This document shows, in pieces, positions 47,123-58,794 of a stretch of DNA of 64,000 nucleotides. The position numbers and the translations under genes are program-made. Position 1 is the stretch's first letter. Each line of letters opens with the position of its first letter. Where the stretch lies: NCBI GenBank assembly GCA_024449915.1, contig JAMZAV010002180.1:43279-107278 (forward strand), written 5' to 3'. The notes under the pieces were generated by a model. It saw only the letters and a program-made list of their open reading frames with translations. It was not told where the DNA came from and ran no database searches. Source of the DNA: Sweltsa coloradensis (Eukaryota > Arthropoda > Insecta > Plecoptera > Chloroperlidae).

Positions 47123-47400
47123 AAGGCTATTTGACCGCATTTTTCTGTTTTCCCAAATATACTACCAAGTCAAAATATAATTATGATTTTGAAACCTAGC
47201 TCTTTTAGAAAATCAAAATAATTTATTTTTCTGATCGGGCACACTGTTAATATCATCACATCATAATAATTTCAAACTTAAATTCGCCCAAGCACACCAT
47301 TGAACGTAGGAAGTTGTGTTTTTGTAACATTAATTGTAAGTTTTCTACAAGCTGACTGAGAGAAAAAATATTTTTTTATCAATAATTGTCTTTCCTGCCA
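47123..47400. repeat. Dispersed repeat R4, copy 1 (copy 2 at 53930-54210)
   Basis: Both start near TTTAAGGCTATT or a close variant (T)CGACCGC and end near GACTGAGAGAAAAAA. The second copy continues into a fold-back. Confidence 0.75.
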
Positions 47401-47446
47401 CTTTTATATATATATATTAAGTTTTTAAGGCTTTCGTGGCCCGAAG

Positions 47447-47690
47447 TATTAGAATCACAATTGTAAACTTGTCGGGTTATTTCGCCACGTCGATTTGACT
47501 TACCCATGTCAACGTTTCTGGACCGCTCTGGGCCCCGTCATCAGGACGACGTTTCTGGACCGCTCTGGGCCCCGTCATCAGGACGACTCGTCCTGATGAC
47601 GGGGCCCAGAGCGGTCCAGAAACGTTGACATGGGTAAGTCAAATCGACGTGGCGAAATAACCCGACAAGTTTACAATTGTGATTCTAATA
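47447..47690. repeat. ~240 bp palindrome with hammerhead-like cores
   Basis: The left arm starts TATTAGAATCACAATTGT and the right arm ends with its reverse complement; the centre is at 47587. A 37-bp block is directly doubled in the left half (47512-47548 and 47549-47585) and present once, inverted, in the right. Each block on its own strand has CTGATGA ... GAAAC (right arm: 47593-47599 and 47619-47623), separated by a GGGCC/GGTCC stem. Such sequences are typical of Penelope-like elements. Confidence 0.8.
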
Positions 47691-47844
47691 TATATATATA
47701 TATATATATTATATAGTTTAGATTGGAGAAGGGTTGACAGGTTGGGAAAGCATAGAGAATATAAAGCCCAGCCTGAAGGGCTGGGGGCGACAAAACTTTT
47801 CACCTGCTGATGACAACTGTAGCTAATTTAAAGTTGTTACCTTA

Positions 47845-47886
47845 ATCCACGACGCGTTTCGTCCTTCTGGGACTCTTCAGGCGGAT
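47845..47886 (-). ncRNA. Hammerhead ribozyme, short-stem-III (dimer-type)
   Basis: On the minus strand: stem I ATCCGC, core CTGAAGA, stem II GTCC-loop CAGAA-GGAC, core GAAA, stem III region CGCG, cleavage triplet GTC, stem I GTGGAT. Stem I pairs over six positions with one G-T. All invariant core bases are present (position 7 is free to vary). Stem III is self-complementary (ACGCGT), as in hammerheads of Penelope-like elements and retrozymes that act as dimers. Cleavage is predicted between 47851 and 47850. Confidence 0.75.
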
Positions 47887-48039
47887 GGTGGCCACTAAAA
47901 ATCAGCTAACTACATGCAACCAAAACTCACAACACATAACCAAACCTGTGGTAGGGCCACGCAAGAAGTAAATTCTGCAAGCATGTTGTCATCATCAGCA
48001 AGGTTACTTCACACACCATTCATACTGGGGCACACAGTC

Positions 48040-48355
48040 AGCACAGACAGTAAGGGGGCTTCCCTCCCAACTCTGGTGCTCGGGAGACAAGAAATCCATG
48101 ACTTACCCTGGATTCGAACCAGGACCTTGGCAACAAGAGAAAAGCTGCCCCTCCAGCTGTTGCTGGGCAAGGGTGCCTCTTCATTCATACAAAGAGAAAA
48201 GGTTAGAGATAGGAAGGGTGGAAAGTCACAACACAGCACAACCAGTGAGGGGGCTTCCCTCCTAGACTTTGGTGCTTGGGCGACAAAAGAACCATGTCTT
48301 ACCCTGGATTTGAACCAAGACCCGTGGCAACGAGAGAGGCTGCCCTACTAATTGT
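48040..48355 (-). repeat. Two tandem tRNA-derived SINE-like units
   Basis: Each unit holds AGGGGGCTTCCCTCC and, on the minus strand, a box B (GGTTCGAATCC in the first; GGTTCAAATCC in the second) about 45 bp after a box-A-like segment. Confidence 0.55.
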
Positions 48356-48734
48356 GACTGGGATTCGAAAACGAAAGGAAACAAGACTACAAATTGCAAG
48401 CTCTTGCTATAGCACAGGTACACGTGCTATATTAGCTCTTGGCTGCAGATGAAGAGGTTGAAGGAAAAGACGAGTAGGGTCTAACAGGTTCATCACCTGC
48501 TAGGCCCCCCCAGCAGGACAAGGAGTCCACTTGTTATGAACAAGGAAACACGGACCCACCAGAGGGTGTAGAGTAGGCTCGCCCATCTCGACCCCATAGG
48601 TGAAGAAAGATGGAAAGTGATAGGTGTCAAATGACTTGGTTGTTCAATTAGTTTGGAAAAGGCCAAATGGCTAGTTTAGTTTAGATTGGAGAAGGGTTGA
48701 CAGGTTGGGAAAGCATAGAGAATATAAATATAGA

Positions 48735-48769
<35 letters not shown>

Positions 48770-48957
48770 CCAGTCAGCCTCTTAAAAACCAGTGAAGTTA
48801 TACGTGAGTGACGCCCAGTCATTCCCAGATTTGATGTCAATATAATAAATAAATAATGAGCATTCAAACTTATTTCTTATATAATTCCCTGCACAACAAC
48901 AAACAATCACACATTTGTGAAACGAATCGGATATTTTTAATGCCATAGCCATCTTAC

Positions 48958-49094
48958 TTGTGTTTCTGTTATGCTCAATAGCCTCCTGCATTCTGCGATG
49001 AATGGGTTGAACTCTGGATTCCATAAAGTATTCTTGGCTCTTCAAGAACTCCTGAACTTGACTTTTTCACCTCGCATTGAGCAGCACTTCGAAA
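48958..49094 (-). CDS. Exon module D'', left copy
   Basis: After GCCCTAG the frame reads FRSAAQCEVKKSSSGVLEEP, then RILYGIQSS, and stops before a GTAAGA donor. Its duplicate at 54860-54995 has a 1-nt deletion changing the frame. Confidence 0.35.
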
Positions 49095-49722
49095 CTAGGG
49101 CAAGGAAAAAACAATATTATATTTCTTTCTGGACAAATTTAAAAATTAAGAGTCATGGGGAAAAACCAAGATTAGTTATGCAAAAAAGACATAGTACAGG
49201 AACGTATCGCTAGCAGATTTACCTGACATTTATAATATAGGCCAATAGTTAGTAATATATAATAGTAGATATTCAGTACACTTATTCGAAATAATTTCTA
49301 AAAACCTCGAGTTACAGAAATGTTATATATGAATGAAAATGGAAAATATTTGGCTTGTTACGAATGTTAATGGTCCAGTATTTTCAGTTATTTGGTTTTA
49401 TGTGAATAAAATAATAATAAATTAATTTAGAGGAAATAATGAACTTTTAAACTCATTTTAATCAAACAGTTAAAAGCATTTCTTCCTTTTTCACTCCCGT
49501 CTACCCACTCTCTCAGAAAACCTATGTACCTAATTACCGTAGAGTCAGATACTATAAATGAGCAAAATAATGATATTCCTAAGCATACCTACCATATTTT
49601 ATATTAAAATTTAATGATTTTTACTGCTCCCTCCCTCCCTCAGCCATCAACAAAATACAAAATGCAAATCATATCAGATAAAACCCCACATTGTTCTTTT
49701 ACACGTTTTTCCAAGCACATAC

Positions 49723-49833
49723 CGTAACATCTTTCCTTCTGCAAAGATACGTATCCTTGATTCCCTGAAGTCGTCCTGGCTTATCGATAGCAGTAACTCT
49801 TGAGCTTGATTTCTTCAGTACGTACTGCAAACT
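49723..49833 (-). CDS. Exon module A, left copy
   Basis: 37 open codons, phase 0, between TTACAG and donor GTATGT: SLQYVLKKSSSRVTAIDKPG, then RLQGIKDTYL. It has the family core (QY..KKSSSRV...P.RL.GI). The 55619-55729 copy is also open. Confidence 0.45.
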
Positions 49834-50405
49834 CTGTAATTAAATGTCAGAAAAACATATTTTAGAATCATGAAGAAAATAAGAAATGAAGTTCCAAATT
49901 ATACAATTCAAAATAAAGGGCAAACAAATCCCGGGATATGTTTGCAGTTTACGTCGGAATCAAAACCAAATTAATTGATTCCCTTCAACCCCCTCCCCCC
50001 TCCCCCTAATAACGCCACCTTTCTCAAATACTCGAAAAATGTACCCATTGCGTCATCTTTGTGTGTCCATATAAGATAAAATAAAATTGTAATTTTCTAT
50101 TTTTATCTCAATGCTCATACCATAGCATCTTCGTATATTGTGCTATATGGAAACAAAGAAACATGACATGACCATAAAATAGGGAAAGGAAAGTAATATT
50201 ATATATTCCTGAACTTTTCAAAGTTATTTAAAAATACAAAATCAGCCCCCCCCCCCAAAAAAACACATCATAGCCTCAAACAAATAAAAATCTAAAAATT
50301 GTGAGAATAATTAGAACAAATACAACAGTATCCCCTAAAATGTCATTCTAATTGCGTTCATACCATAATATCGCCATTCCTATGAGGGGTGCAGACACTT
50401 GATAC

Positions 50406-50475
50406 CTAGCAGTCATCCAGGCGCTTCAGAATTCTTGAACTTGATATCTCCACATCGTTCCAGGAGCCTCCGTTA
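50406..50475 (-). pseudogene. Exon module B, left copy, broken
   Basis: After CTCTAG the first codon is TAA where the right copy has TTA, and a base is inserted a few codons later. It is therefore disrupted relative to 56296-56364. Confidence 0.45.
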
Positions 50476-51009
50476 CTAGAGAAGGGAATACATAATTATA
50501 TTCCTGAACATACCTAATTCATTGGAAACAACTTAATAGAATTCCCTCTCCACCTTCTAGGGACCCCCCACGCAAATTTAACCAAGTGTATTTTAAATAA
50601 GTTAAAACCTATATTTTAGTGCTATTGTATTTGTTATTAAAATCTTGCCATGGCAGACATTTTGCGTCTATGTGATTCATATTAAACTGAAAGAGACCTG
50701 CGAAGATGGAGATGTACAGTATATTTTAACTTTATACTTCAAATATATATGAACGGGCTGTTTTGATTAAGATATGTTTGCCAGGAAACCGGTTGCCCTC
50801 TGACATTGCTGGTGTTTCTATAAAATTCACTAAAAACGTTGCATGCACACCCTTACAAATGATGCAAAATTCGGGGAAGATCTGGTTAAGAGAAAAGCAT
50901 AATGAAAGCATGCACGTGACCTTGGAGAAGATGTGTTGATTACTGGTGAACAACATCACCATCAGGATTCATATGCCGTGCAGCCTTCTGCGTTGGATGC
51001 GAAGACACT

Positions 51010-51087
51010 CTATGATCTGTAGTTGAGAGGAGGCTCTTCCAGAACACTCGAGCTTGAATCTTTCTGCTCAAACTGCACACTCGGAAA
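51010..51087 (-). CDS. Exon module C, left copy
   Basis: 25 codons plus TAG after TTTTTCAG: FPSVQFEQKDSSSSVLEEPP, then LNYRS. Against the right copy (56899-56976), three of four changed codons in the aligned coding stretch are synonymous in this frame, while the alternative frame would gain a stop. This supports the frame. Confidence 0.5.
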   Translation of the reverse strand, partial: FPSVQFEQKDSSSSVLEEPPLNYRS

Positions 51088-51486
51088 CTGAAAAAGAGAA
51101 ATACATTATCATCTTCAACAAAGTGAAAAATTACATTCAAAACAAAAATTTAAGGGCATATTATGCCTGGGTTAGCTATGCGGACATGACGATGCACAAG
51201 GGTAGAAGATAAACCTGAAATGTTAAGTTCAGGCCAGTAAGGTGTTAATATAAAAATGTAACCACATTGTGCTTTAACTTGTTGAGATACCGCATGAATG
51301 GTAATGGTATAGACTATGGCGTAAACCATATTGGTTAATACGTGAGTGACGTTATTCCGTGATTTGATGTGAATTCAATATATGAACAATGACCATTCAA
51401 ACCTATCTCTAATCGCCTCCCCAACACCAAGACATGAAACATTTGTGACACGAATCAGATAATATTAATGCCATCGCCATCTACCT

Positions 51487-51609
51487 TGTATTTCTGATAT
51501 GCTCAATAGCATCCTGCGTTCTGCTTTGTATGAGTTGACTCTTGATTCCTTGTAGTATTCCTGTCTCTTAACTTGAATTCTTCACCTCGTATTGATCAGC
51601 ACTTCGAAA
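51487..51609 (-). pseudogene. Exon module D, left copy, broken
   Basis: Reads FRSADQYEVKNSS then TAA; the right copy (57374-57514) is open across the same point. Confidence 0.45.
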
Positions 51610-52118
51610 CTACAAAGGAGAAAACAATATTATATTTCCGGACAAAATTCAAAATGAGTTTTAAAATTACAAATGAAGGGCAAAGCGAAAAGCCATGATT
51701 ATTTATGCTTCCTAGACATTGAACAAGGACATAGCACTAGCAGATGAACCTGACATTTATAGTTCAAGTTGTAGTTCAATGTAGTTCAATGTAAATGGAA
51801 CATACATGGAGTGTATGAGCTTATATGTTCGGGTATTGACAGTTACTTGGCATGATGTGAATAAAATAATTATGAATTTTAAACTCATTTAAATCAACAG
51901 TAAAATGTGGGAACCTTCCACTAACTCTTATCAGAAACCACATATGGTACCCACGATTTGGAGTATCCTAAACGATAGATGGACAAAATTAGATCAACTT
52001 TAGCATACGAACCTCATTTTGTATTGAATTAACTTACTTCCTCCTCCTCCCTCCTTTCGTCCACAAAAAATTAAATTGTAAATCATATCAGATAAAACAC
52101 CACTGTTCTTTCACATAC

Positions 52119-52238
52119 CGTAACATCCTCCCTGCTGCGATGAATGCGTAGATCCTTGATACCCTGAAGTCGTCCTGCCTCATCCATAACAGTTGTTAAT
52201 CTTGAGCTCGATTTCTTCAGAACGGAACTGCAAGAACT
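52119..52238 (-). CDS. Exon module E, left copy
   Basis: 40 open codons, phase 0, to donor GTATGT: SSCSSVLKKSSSRLTTVMDE, then AGRLQGIKDLRIHRSREDVT. It aligns with module A along its length. Relative to the right copy, changes are synonymous or conservative (V/I, A/S) apart from one E/G. Confidence 0.45.
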
Positions 52239-52531
52239 CTGTATCTAAAGGTCAGAAAAAAATATTTTATTATCCCAAAGCAAATAAGAAATATAGTTCA
52301 AAATTCTACAATTCAAAATAAAGGACAAATCCCAATAATACTTTGCAGTCTAACATCGCAATCTTACCCCATTTTAATTAACTTCCCGCTTCCACCCCAT
52401 CATCAAATCCCCCTCATATCGAGTAGCTATTTTCGGAAAATTTACCCATTGTGTCTTTCATAATATTATCATTGTGTCCATATCAGATAAAATATAACTT
52501 TAATTTTATATTTTTATCTTCACGCTCATAC

Positions 52532-52638
52532 TGTACTATCGTGTCGTCTGCAATGGATACGAAGTAATGGTGCCTTGTAGTCATACTGGATCTTCCATAA
52601 CCGTTAATCATAAATTCTTCACCTAGTTTTGTGAACTC
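52532..52638 (-). CDS. Exon module F, left copy
   Basis: Open after TTTAG to a GTATGAG donor: EFTKLGEEFMINGYGRSSMT, then TRHHYFVSIADD. It is related to module E at the DNA level but shifted in frame, so coding status is weak. Confidence 0.3.
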
Positions 52639-52871
52639 CTAAATAGGGCTTTGTAAGCTAATTTTACAACACAAATAAGCGTCTCCTACTCCTCCCCCCC
52701 CCCTCCTTCCCACACACCAATGACAAAATTGTCAACTGTGAAAATAAAATAATCAAGCAAAACATAACATTATCCTATTAAATGTATTTCTATAACTGCG
52801 TTCATACCATAGTATTGACCATAGTAGTGAGAGTGATCACAGTGTGATGGATGCATATAGACACTTGATTC

Positions 52872-52958
52872 CTAGTAGGTAGTCATCCACTTCCAGTCTC
52901 TTCGGAACCCTTGAACTTGATATCTTTCACATTGTACTGAGGACTGGGGACTCCGAAA
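52872..52958 (-). CDS. Exon module G, left copy
   Basis: 28 codons plus TAG after CTTCTCTAG: FRSPQSSVQCERYQVQGFRR, then DWKWMTTY. The right copy (58795-58890) has a stop after about 12 codons. Confidence 0.35.
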   Translation of the reverse strand, partial: FRSPQSSVQCERYQVQGFRRDWKWMTTY

Positions 52959-54171
52959 CTAGAGAAGAAAATATAACATCATATTCCTGATGATATACCA
53001 AACTAATTTCAAAAAATTAACAAAGAGACCCCACCCCCACCTCCTCTTCTCCCCACACACATAAAATGTACCAAGTGCACCAACATTTCAGTCAAAAAAA
53101 ATATATTTTAGTGTTACTTGTATTTTCCATTAAATTGATGCCATGGCGGCCATGCTACATTTCATACTTGCCAAAACTGAAACAGGCCTGCGAATTTTGA
53201 GCTGAGCTGTTTATTTAAACTTGATAAAACAAATATTTATTTATTTTAATTGGTTAATTGGTTAATTAAATTGACAATACCTGAATGCAGCTAATAAAAC
53301 ACCATTTTTGATCATGTTATTGAATTTAAATTTCTTCTCCGACCACAAGTTTGCTAGAACGGCTATTAGGACGAGATTAATAAATAAAATACTGACAAAT
53401 ATTAAGGGGATATTTCACTGAAATTGAAATTTTCTAAACCATTCCATGTACACATTTGAAACTTTGTGATTAATTGTTTATATTATTTAAAGTAATAATT
53501 ACCAAAAAAAATGGTTAAAATTCATTGTTATTTTCCAACAAGGGACATTTACATTGTTTAAACAGCGTTTTGCTAAAAATGCTAAGGTTTCCACAGTTTT
53601 AACTTGTTTTAGGAAGTGAAAGGTGTTTTAGATTAGAAAACAATACATCTAAACATACAATAGAGGGATTTCATAATTTTCTTTTTGTTTGTTAAATATG
53701 ATTTTTCTTTTGCATTGTTGGAAAATGTATGTTTTTTTGTAACAAATCTATATTTCACATATTTTAATTAAAAAACTATAAATCTCATCAAAAAAGTGGC
53801 TAGTGAATTTGTCAGAATGAGACTTGTGAGCATATTAAAAAAGAAATTATCCTTAATGTTAAAAACTGTAGAAAAAGTAGGGAAAAATGTAAGCAAATGT
53901 GCTAGAATAAAAGTTCCGAGATAATAGCGTTTAAGGCTATTCGACCGCGTTTTTCTCTTTTTCAAAATATGCTACCAAGTCAAAATATAGTGAATGGCTT
54001 TGAAACCTGGCTATTTTAGAAAATCAAAACCATTTTTTTCAAATATTTCTGATCCGGAACACGGCCAATATCGCCACCTCATAATAATTTCAAACTTCAA
54101 TTCGCCAAGGCACACCATTCAACGTAGGGTATTGTGTTTTTTTGACATTAATTTTCAACTGGTTTTCTATA

Positions 54172-54345
54172 GGCTGACTGAGAGAAAAAAGAGTTTTTTT
54201 AACAATGGTCTTACCTGTGAATGTTTTCTTTTGGCGGTACAAATCGGTACAAAATACCGCCAAACGAAAAAATTGGCAGGAAAGACAATTGTAAAAAAAA
54301 GCTTTTTTCTCTCAGTAAGCCTCTAGAAAACCAGTTGAAAATTTA
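54172..54345. repeat. Fold-back terminus of repeat R4
   Basis: GACTGAGAGAAAAAAGAG...GGCGGTAC on the left is mirrored by GGTACAAAATACCGCC...CTTTTTTCTCTCAGT on the right, with arms of about 75 bp. Confidence 0.7.
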
Positions 54346-54859
54346 TTGACACAGTTTGCTTTAAAAAAAATACTCAAAGACAATTGCCATATTATAGAGT
54401 GTGTGAATAGTGAATGTTTTATTTAAAAAACAGCTCACAGTTACGTTTTATATTTGTCAAACAATAAAGTAGGCCTAATATTCTAAAACTGCAAAGGTGT
54501 AAATGTATACTTTCATTTGGCTTATTTGCATTGAAAATTTATGCGTTTATAATATGTAAATATAATATACTAGACAAGATTAAGCAACGTCTGATACCAA
54601 CATTGGAGGGGAGAATGTGATTTTGCTCTTAAATATATATTTTTAGGGGGGTGAAAACGAGGAGGGGGCCCAGATATTTATATTGTGGGGGTGGCCGTCA
54701 AGTTGAGTTACGCCACTGTGTCATTCCCAGATTTAATGTCAATATATTAAACGAACACTGAGCATTCAAACTTATTTCTAATCTAATTCCCTCCAAAATA
54801 ACAAACAAACACACATTTGTGAAACGAATCGGATAATATTAATGCCATCGCCCTCTTAC

Positions 54860-54995
54860 TTGTGTTTCTGATGTGCTCAATAGCCTCCTGCATTCTGCGA
54901 TGAATGGGTTGAACTCTGGATTCCATATAGTATTCCTGGCTCTTCAAGTACTCCTGAACTTGAATTTTCACCTCGAATTGAGCAGCACTTCGAAA
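54860..54995 (-). CDS. Exon module D'', right copy
   Basis: Open from GCCCTAG to GTAAGA: FRSAAQFEVKIQVQEYLKSQ, then EYYMESRVQPIHRRMQEAIE. Relative to the left copy a 1-nt deletion switches frame after FEVK. The resulting stretch is open but does not fit the family core. Confidence 0.3.
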
Positions 54996-55618
54996 CTAGG
55001 GCAAGGAAAAACAATATTATAATTCCAGATAAATTTAAAAATTAAGAGTCATGGGGAAAAACCAAGATTGCTTATGCTAAAAAGACATAGTACATGAACG
55101 TATCACTAGCAGATTTACCTGACATTTATAATAAAATAAGCAATAGTAAGTAAAATATAAAAGTAGATATTAAGTGAACTTATTCGAACTAATTTCTAAA
55201 AACTTTGAGTAACAGAATTGTTATATACGAATGGAAATGGAAAATATTTGGCTTATTACGAGTGTTATTGCTCCAGTATTTTCAGTTACTTGGTTTTATG
55301 TGAATAAAATAATAATAAATAAATTAAGAATAAATAATGAACTTTTTAACTCATTTTAATCAAACAGTTAAAAGCATTTCTTCCTCTTTCACTCCCATCT
55401 ACCCACTCTCTCAGAAAACCCATGTGCCTAATTACCGTAGAGTCCGATACTATAAATGAGCATAATTATGATATTCCTAAGCATACCTACCATATTTATA
55501 TTATAATTAAATGTTTTTTTCTCCTCCCTCCCTCAACCACCAACAAAAAATTACAAATTGCAAATCATATCAGATAAAACCCCACATTGTTCTTTTACAT
55601 GTTTTTCCAAGCACATAC

Positions 55619-55729
55619 CGTAACATCTTTCCTTCTGCGAAGATACGTATCCTTGATACACTGAAGTCTTCCTGGCTTATCGATAGCAGTAATTCTTGAG
55701 CTTGATTTCTTCAGAACGTACTGTGAACT
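55619..55729 (-). CDS. Exon module A, right copy
   Basis: 37 open codons, phase 0: SSQYVLKKSSSRITAIDKPG, then RLQCIKDTYLRRRKDVT. Same splice signals as the left copy. Confidence 0.45.
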
Positions 55730-56125
55730 CTGTAATTAAAGTCAGAGAAACATATTTTATAATCATGAAGAAAATAAGAAATGCAGTTCAAAATTGTACA
55801 ATTCAAAATAAAGGGCAAAAAATCCCGAGATAAGTTTGCAGTTTACGTCGGAATCAAGACCCAATTAATTATTTCCCTTCACCCCCAGCCCCCCCAATCT
55901 TGCCACCTTTCTCAAATACTCGAAAAATGTACCCATTGCCTCATCATTGTGTGTCCATAAAAGATAAAATATAATTGTAATTTTCTATTTTTATCTCAAT
56001 GCTCATACCATAGCATATTGTGTATTGTGCGAGATGGAAACAAAGAAACATTACATGACCATAAAATAAGGAAATATTATACATTCTTGAACTTTTCAAA
56101 GTTATTTTAAAACACTTCATCCCCC

Positions 56126-56156
<31 letters not shown>

Positions 56157-56295
56157 CACCATAACCTGACAAAAATGAAAATCTGTCCATTGTGAAAATA
56201 ATCAGAACAAATACAACAGTATCCTCTAAAATGTCATTCTAATTGCGTTCATACCATATATCGCCATTCCTCTGACGGGTGCAGACACTTGATTC

Positions 56296-56364
56296 CTAGA
56301 AGTCATCCAGGCGCTTCAGAATTCTTGAACTTGATATCTCCACATCGTTCCGGAGCCTCCGTAA
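56296..56364 (-). CDS. Exon module B, right copy
   Basis: 22 codons plus TAG after TTTTCTAG: LRRLRNDVEISSSRILKRLD, then DF. It keeps the SSSR core. Confidence 0.4.
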   Translation of the reverse strand, partial: LRRLRNDVEISSSRILKRLDDF

Positions 56365-56898
56365 CTAGAAAAGGGAATAGGTACATAATTATATTCCTGA
56401 ACATACGTAACTCATTGAAAACACCAAAATAGAATTCCCTTTACCCCTCCTAGCCACCCCCCACGCAAATTTAGCCAAGTGAATATCAGTTAAAAACTAT
56501 ATTTTAGTGCTATTGTATTTTTTATTAAAATCTTGCCATGGCGGACATTCTGCGTCTATGTGATTCATCTAAAACTGAAAGAAACCTGCGAAGATGGAGA
56601 TGTACAGTTTATTTTAACTTTATACTTCAAATATATATGAACAGCCCGTTTTGATTAAGATATGATTGCCAGGAAACCGGTTGCCCACTGACATCGCTGA
56701 TGTTCCTATAAAATTCATTAAAAAAGTTGCATGCACACCCTTACAAAATGATGCAAAATTGGGGGAAGATCTGGTTTGGAGAAAAACATAATGAAAGCAT
56801 GCACGTGACCTTGGAGAAGAAGTGTTGACTACTGGTGAATAAAATCACCATCAAGATTCATATGCCGTGCAGCCTTCTGCGTTGGAAGCGAAGACACT

Positions 56899-56976
56899 CT
56901 ATGATCTGTAGTTGAGAGGAGGCTCTTCCAGAACACTTGAGCTTGAATCCTTCTGCTCTAACTGCACACTGGGAAA
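56899..56976 (-). CDS. Exon module C, right copy
   Basis: 25 codons plus TAG after TTTTTCAG: FPSVQLEQKDSSSSVLEEPP, then LNYRS. Terminal-type exon like exon 3. Confidence 0.5.
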   Translation of the reverse strand, partial: FPSVQLEQKDSSSSVLEEPPLNYRS

Positions 56977-57373
56977 CTGAAAAAGCAAAATACATTATCT
57001 TTTACAACAAAGTGAAAAATTACATTTTAAACAAAAATTTAAGGGCAAATTATGCCGGGATAAGCTATGCGGACATGACGTAGCACAAGGGTAGAAGATA
57101 AACCTGGAATGTAAAGTTCAGGCCAGTAAGGTGTTAATATATAATGTTACCACATTGTGCTTTAACTTTTGAGATACCGTATGAATGGTAATGGTATAGA
57201 CTATGGCGTAAATCCATATTGGTTAATACGCGAGTGAAGTTATTCCGTGATTTGATGTGAATTTAATATATGAACAATGACCATTCAAACCTATCTCTAA
57301 TCGCCTCCCCAACACCAAGACATGAAACATTTGTGACACGAATCAGATAATATTAATGCCATCGCCATCTTAC

Positions 57374-57514
57374 TTGTATTTCTGATATGCTCAATAGCAT
57401 CCTAGTGTGTTCGGCTATGTATGAGTCGACTCTTGATTCCGTGCAGTATTCCTGTCTTTTTAAGATCACTCTTGAACTTGAATTCTTCACCTCGTATTGA
57501 GCAGCACTTCGAAA
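57374..57514 (-). CDS. Exon module D, right copy
   Basis: 141 nt, 47 open codons, phase 0 at both ends (CTTCTGTAG to GTAAGA): FRSAAQYEVKNSSSRVILKR, then QEYCTESRVDSYIAEH. This is the longest intact module. Confidence 0.45.
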
Positions 57515-58021
57515 CTACAGAAGGAGGAAACAATATTATATTTCCGGACAAAATTCAAAATTAGATTTAAAATTAAAAATGAAGGGCAAATCGAAAAGCC
57601 ATGATGAGTTATGCTTCCTAGACATTGAACAAGGACATAACACTAGCAGATGAACCTGACAATAGTTCAAGTTGTAGTTCAATGTAGTTCAATGTAAATG
57701 GAACATACATGGAGTGTATGAGCTTATATGTTTGGGTATTGACGGTTACTTGGCATGATGTGAATAAAATAATTATGAATTTCAAACTCATTTAAATCAA
57801 CAGTAAAATGTGGGAACCTTCCACCCACTCTTATCAGAAACCACTTATGGTACCCACGATTTGGAGAATCCTAAACGATAGATGGACAAAATTGGATCAA
57901 CTGTAGCATAAGAACTTCATTTTGTATTTGAATTAAGATACTTCCTCTCCTCCCTCCTTTGCCCACGAAAAAAATAAATTGTAAATCATATCACATGAAA
58001 CACCACTGTTCTTTCACATAC

Positions 58022-58141
58022 CGTAACATCCTCCCTGCTGCGATGGATGCGTAGATCCTTGATACCCTGAAGTCGTCCTGACCCATCCATAACAGTTGTT
58101 AATCTTGAGCTCGATTTCTTTAGAATGGAACTGCAAGAACT
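58022..58141 (-). CDS. Exon module E, right copy
   Basis: 40 open codons, phase 0, to GTATGT: SSCSSILKKSSSRLTTVMDG, then SGRLQGIKDLRIHRSREDVT. Confidence 0.45.
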
Positions 58142-58434
58142 CTGTATCTAAAGGTCAGGAAAAAAAATTTTATTATCCTAAAGCAAATAAGAAATATAGT
58201 TCAAAATTCTACAATTCAAAATAAAGGACAAGTCCCAATATTACTTTACAGCCTAACGTCGCTATCTTACCCCATTTAAATTAATTTCCTGCTTCCACCC
58301 CACCCCCCAACCCCCCTCATACCCAGAAGATATCTTCGGAAAATTTACCCATTGTGTTATTCATTATATTATCATTGTGTCCATATCAGATAAAATAAAA
58401 CTTAAATTTTATATTTTTATCTCCACGCTCATAC

Positions 58435-58542
58435 CAAACAATCGTGTCGTCTGCAATGGATACGAAGAAATGGTGCCTTGTACTCATACTGGATCTTCCA
58501 TAACCGTTAATCATAAATTCTTCACCTAGTTTTGTGAACTCC
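58435..58542 (-). CDS. Exon module F, right copy
   Basis: Duplicate of the 52532 module, ending at a GTATGAG donor. Coding status is as weak as for the left copy. Confidence 0.25.
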
Positions 58543-58794
58543 AAAATAGGGAACGGAAAATATTATTATATTATATTCCTAAACTTTTTAAGCTAATTTT
58601 GCAACACAAATTAGCGTCTCCTTCTCCCCCCCCACCCCCCTCCTTCCCACACACCAATGACAAATATGTCAACTGTGAAAATAAAATAATCAAGCAAAAC
58701 ATAACATCCTATTAAATGTATTACTAACTGCGTGCATACCATAATAGTGACTATAGTAGTGATCATAGTGTGATGGATGCGTATAGACAATCAC

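Larger units (their letters stand above)
47716..48730. mobile_element. Possible non-autonomous element with ~50 bp direct end repeats
   Basis: A 50-bp sequence (GTTTAGATTGGAGAAGGGTT...) occurs at about 47716 and 48679, each beside an AT dinucleotide run. Between them lie the hammerhead at 47845-47886 and two tandem tRNA-like units. Penelope-like and retrozyme elements have terminal repeats with hammerheads. No protein is encoded. Confidence 0.45.
48816..53412. repeat. 5.9 kb tandem duplication, left copy
   Basis: Matches 54719-59325 with offsets of 5.90-5.92 kb: the eight exon modules D'', A, B, C, D, E, F and G with their introns. It starts at CATTCCCAGATTT and ends at AATATTAAGGGG. Within it the modules are themselves related, so there was an older round of duplication. 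Confidence 0.9.
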
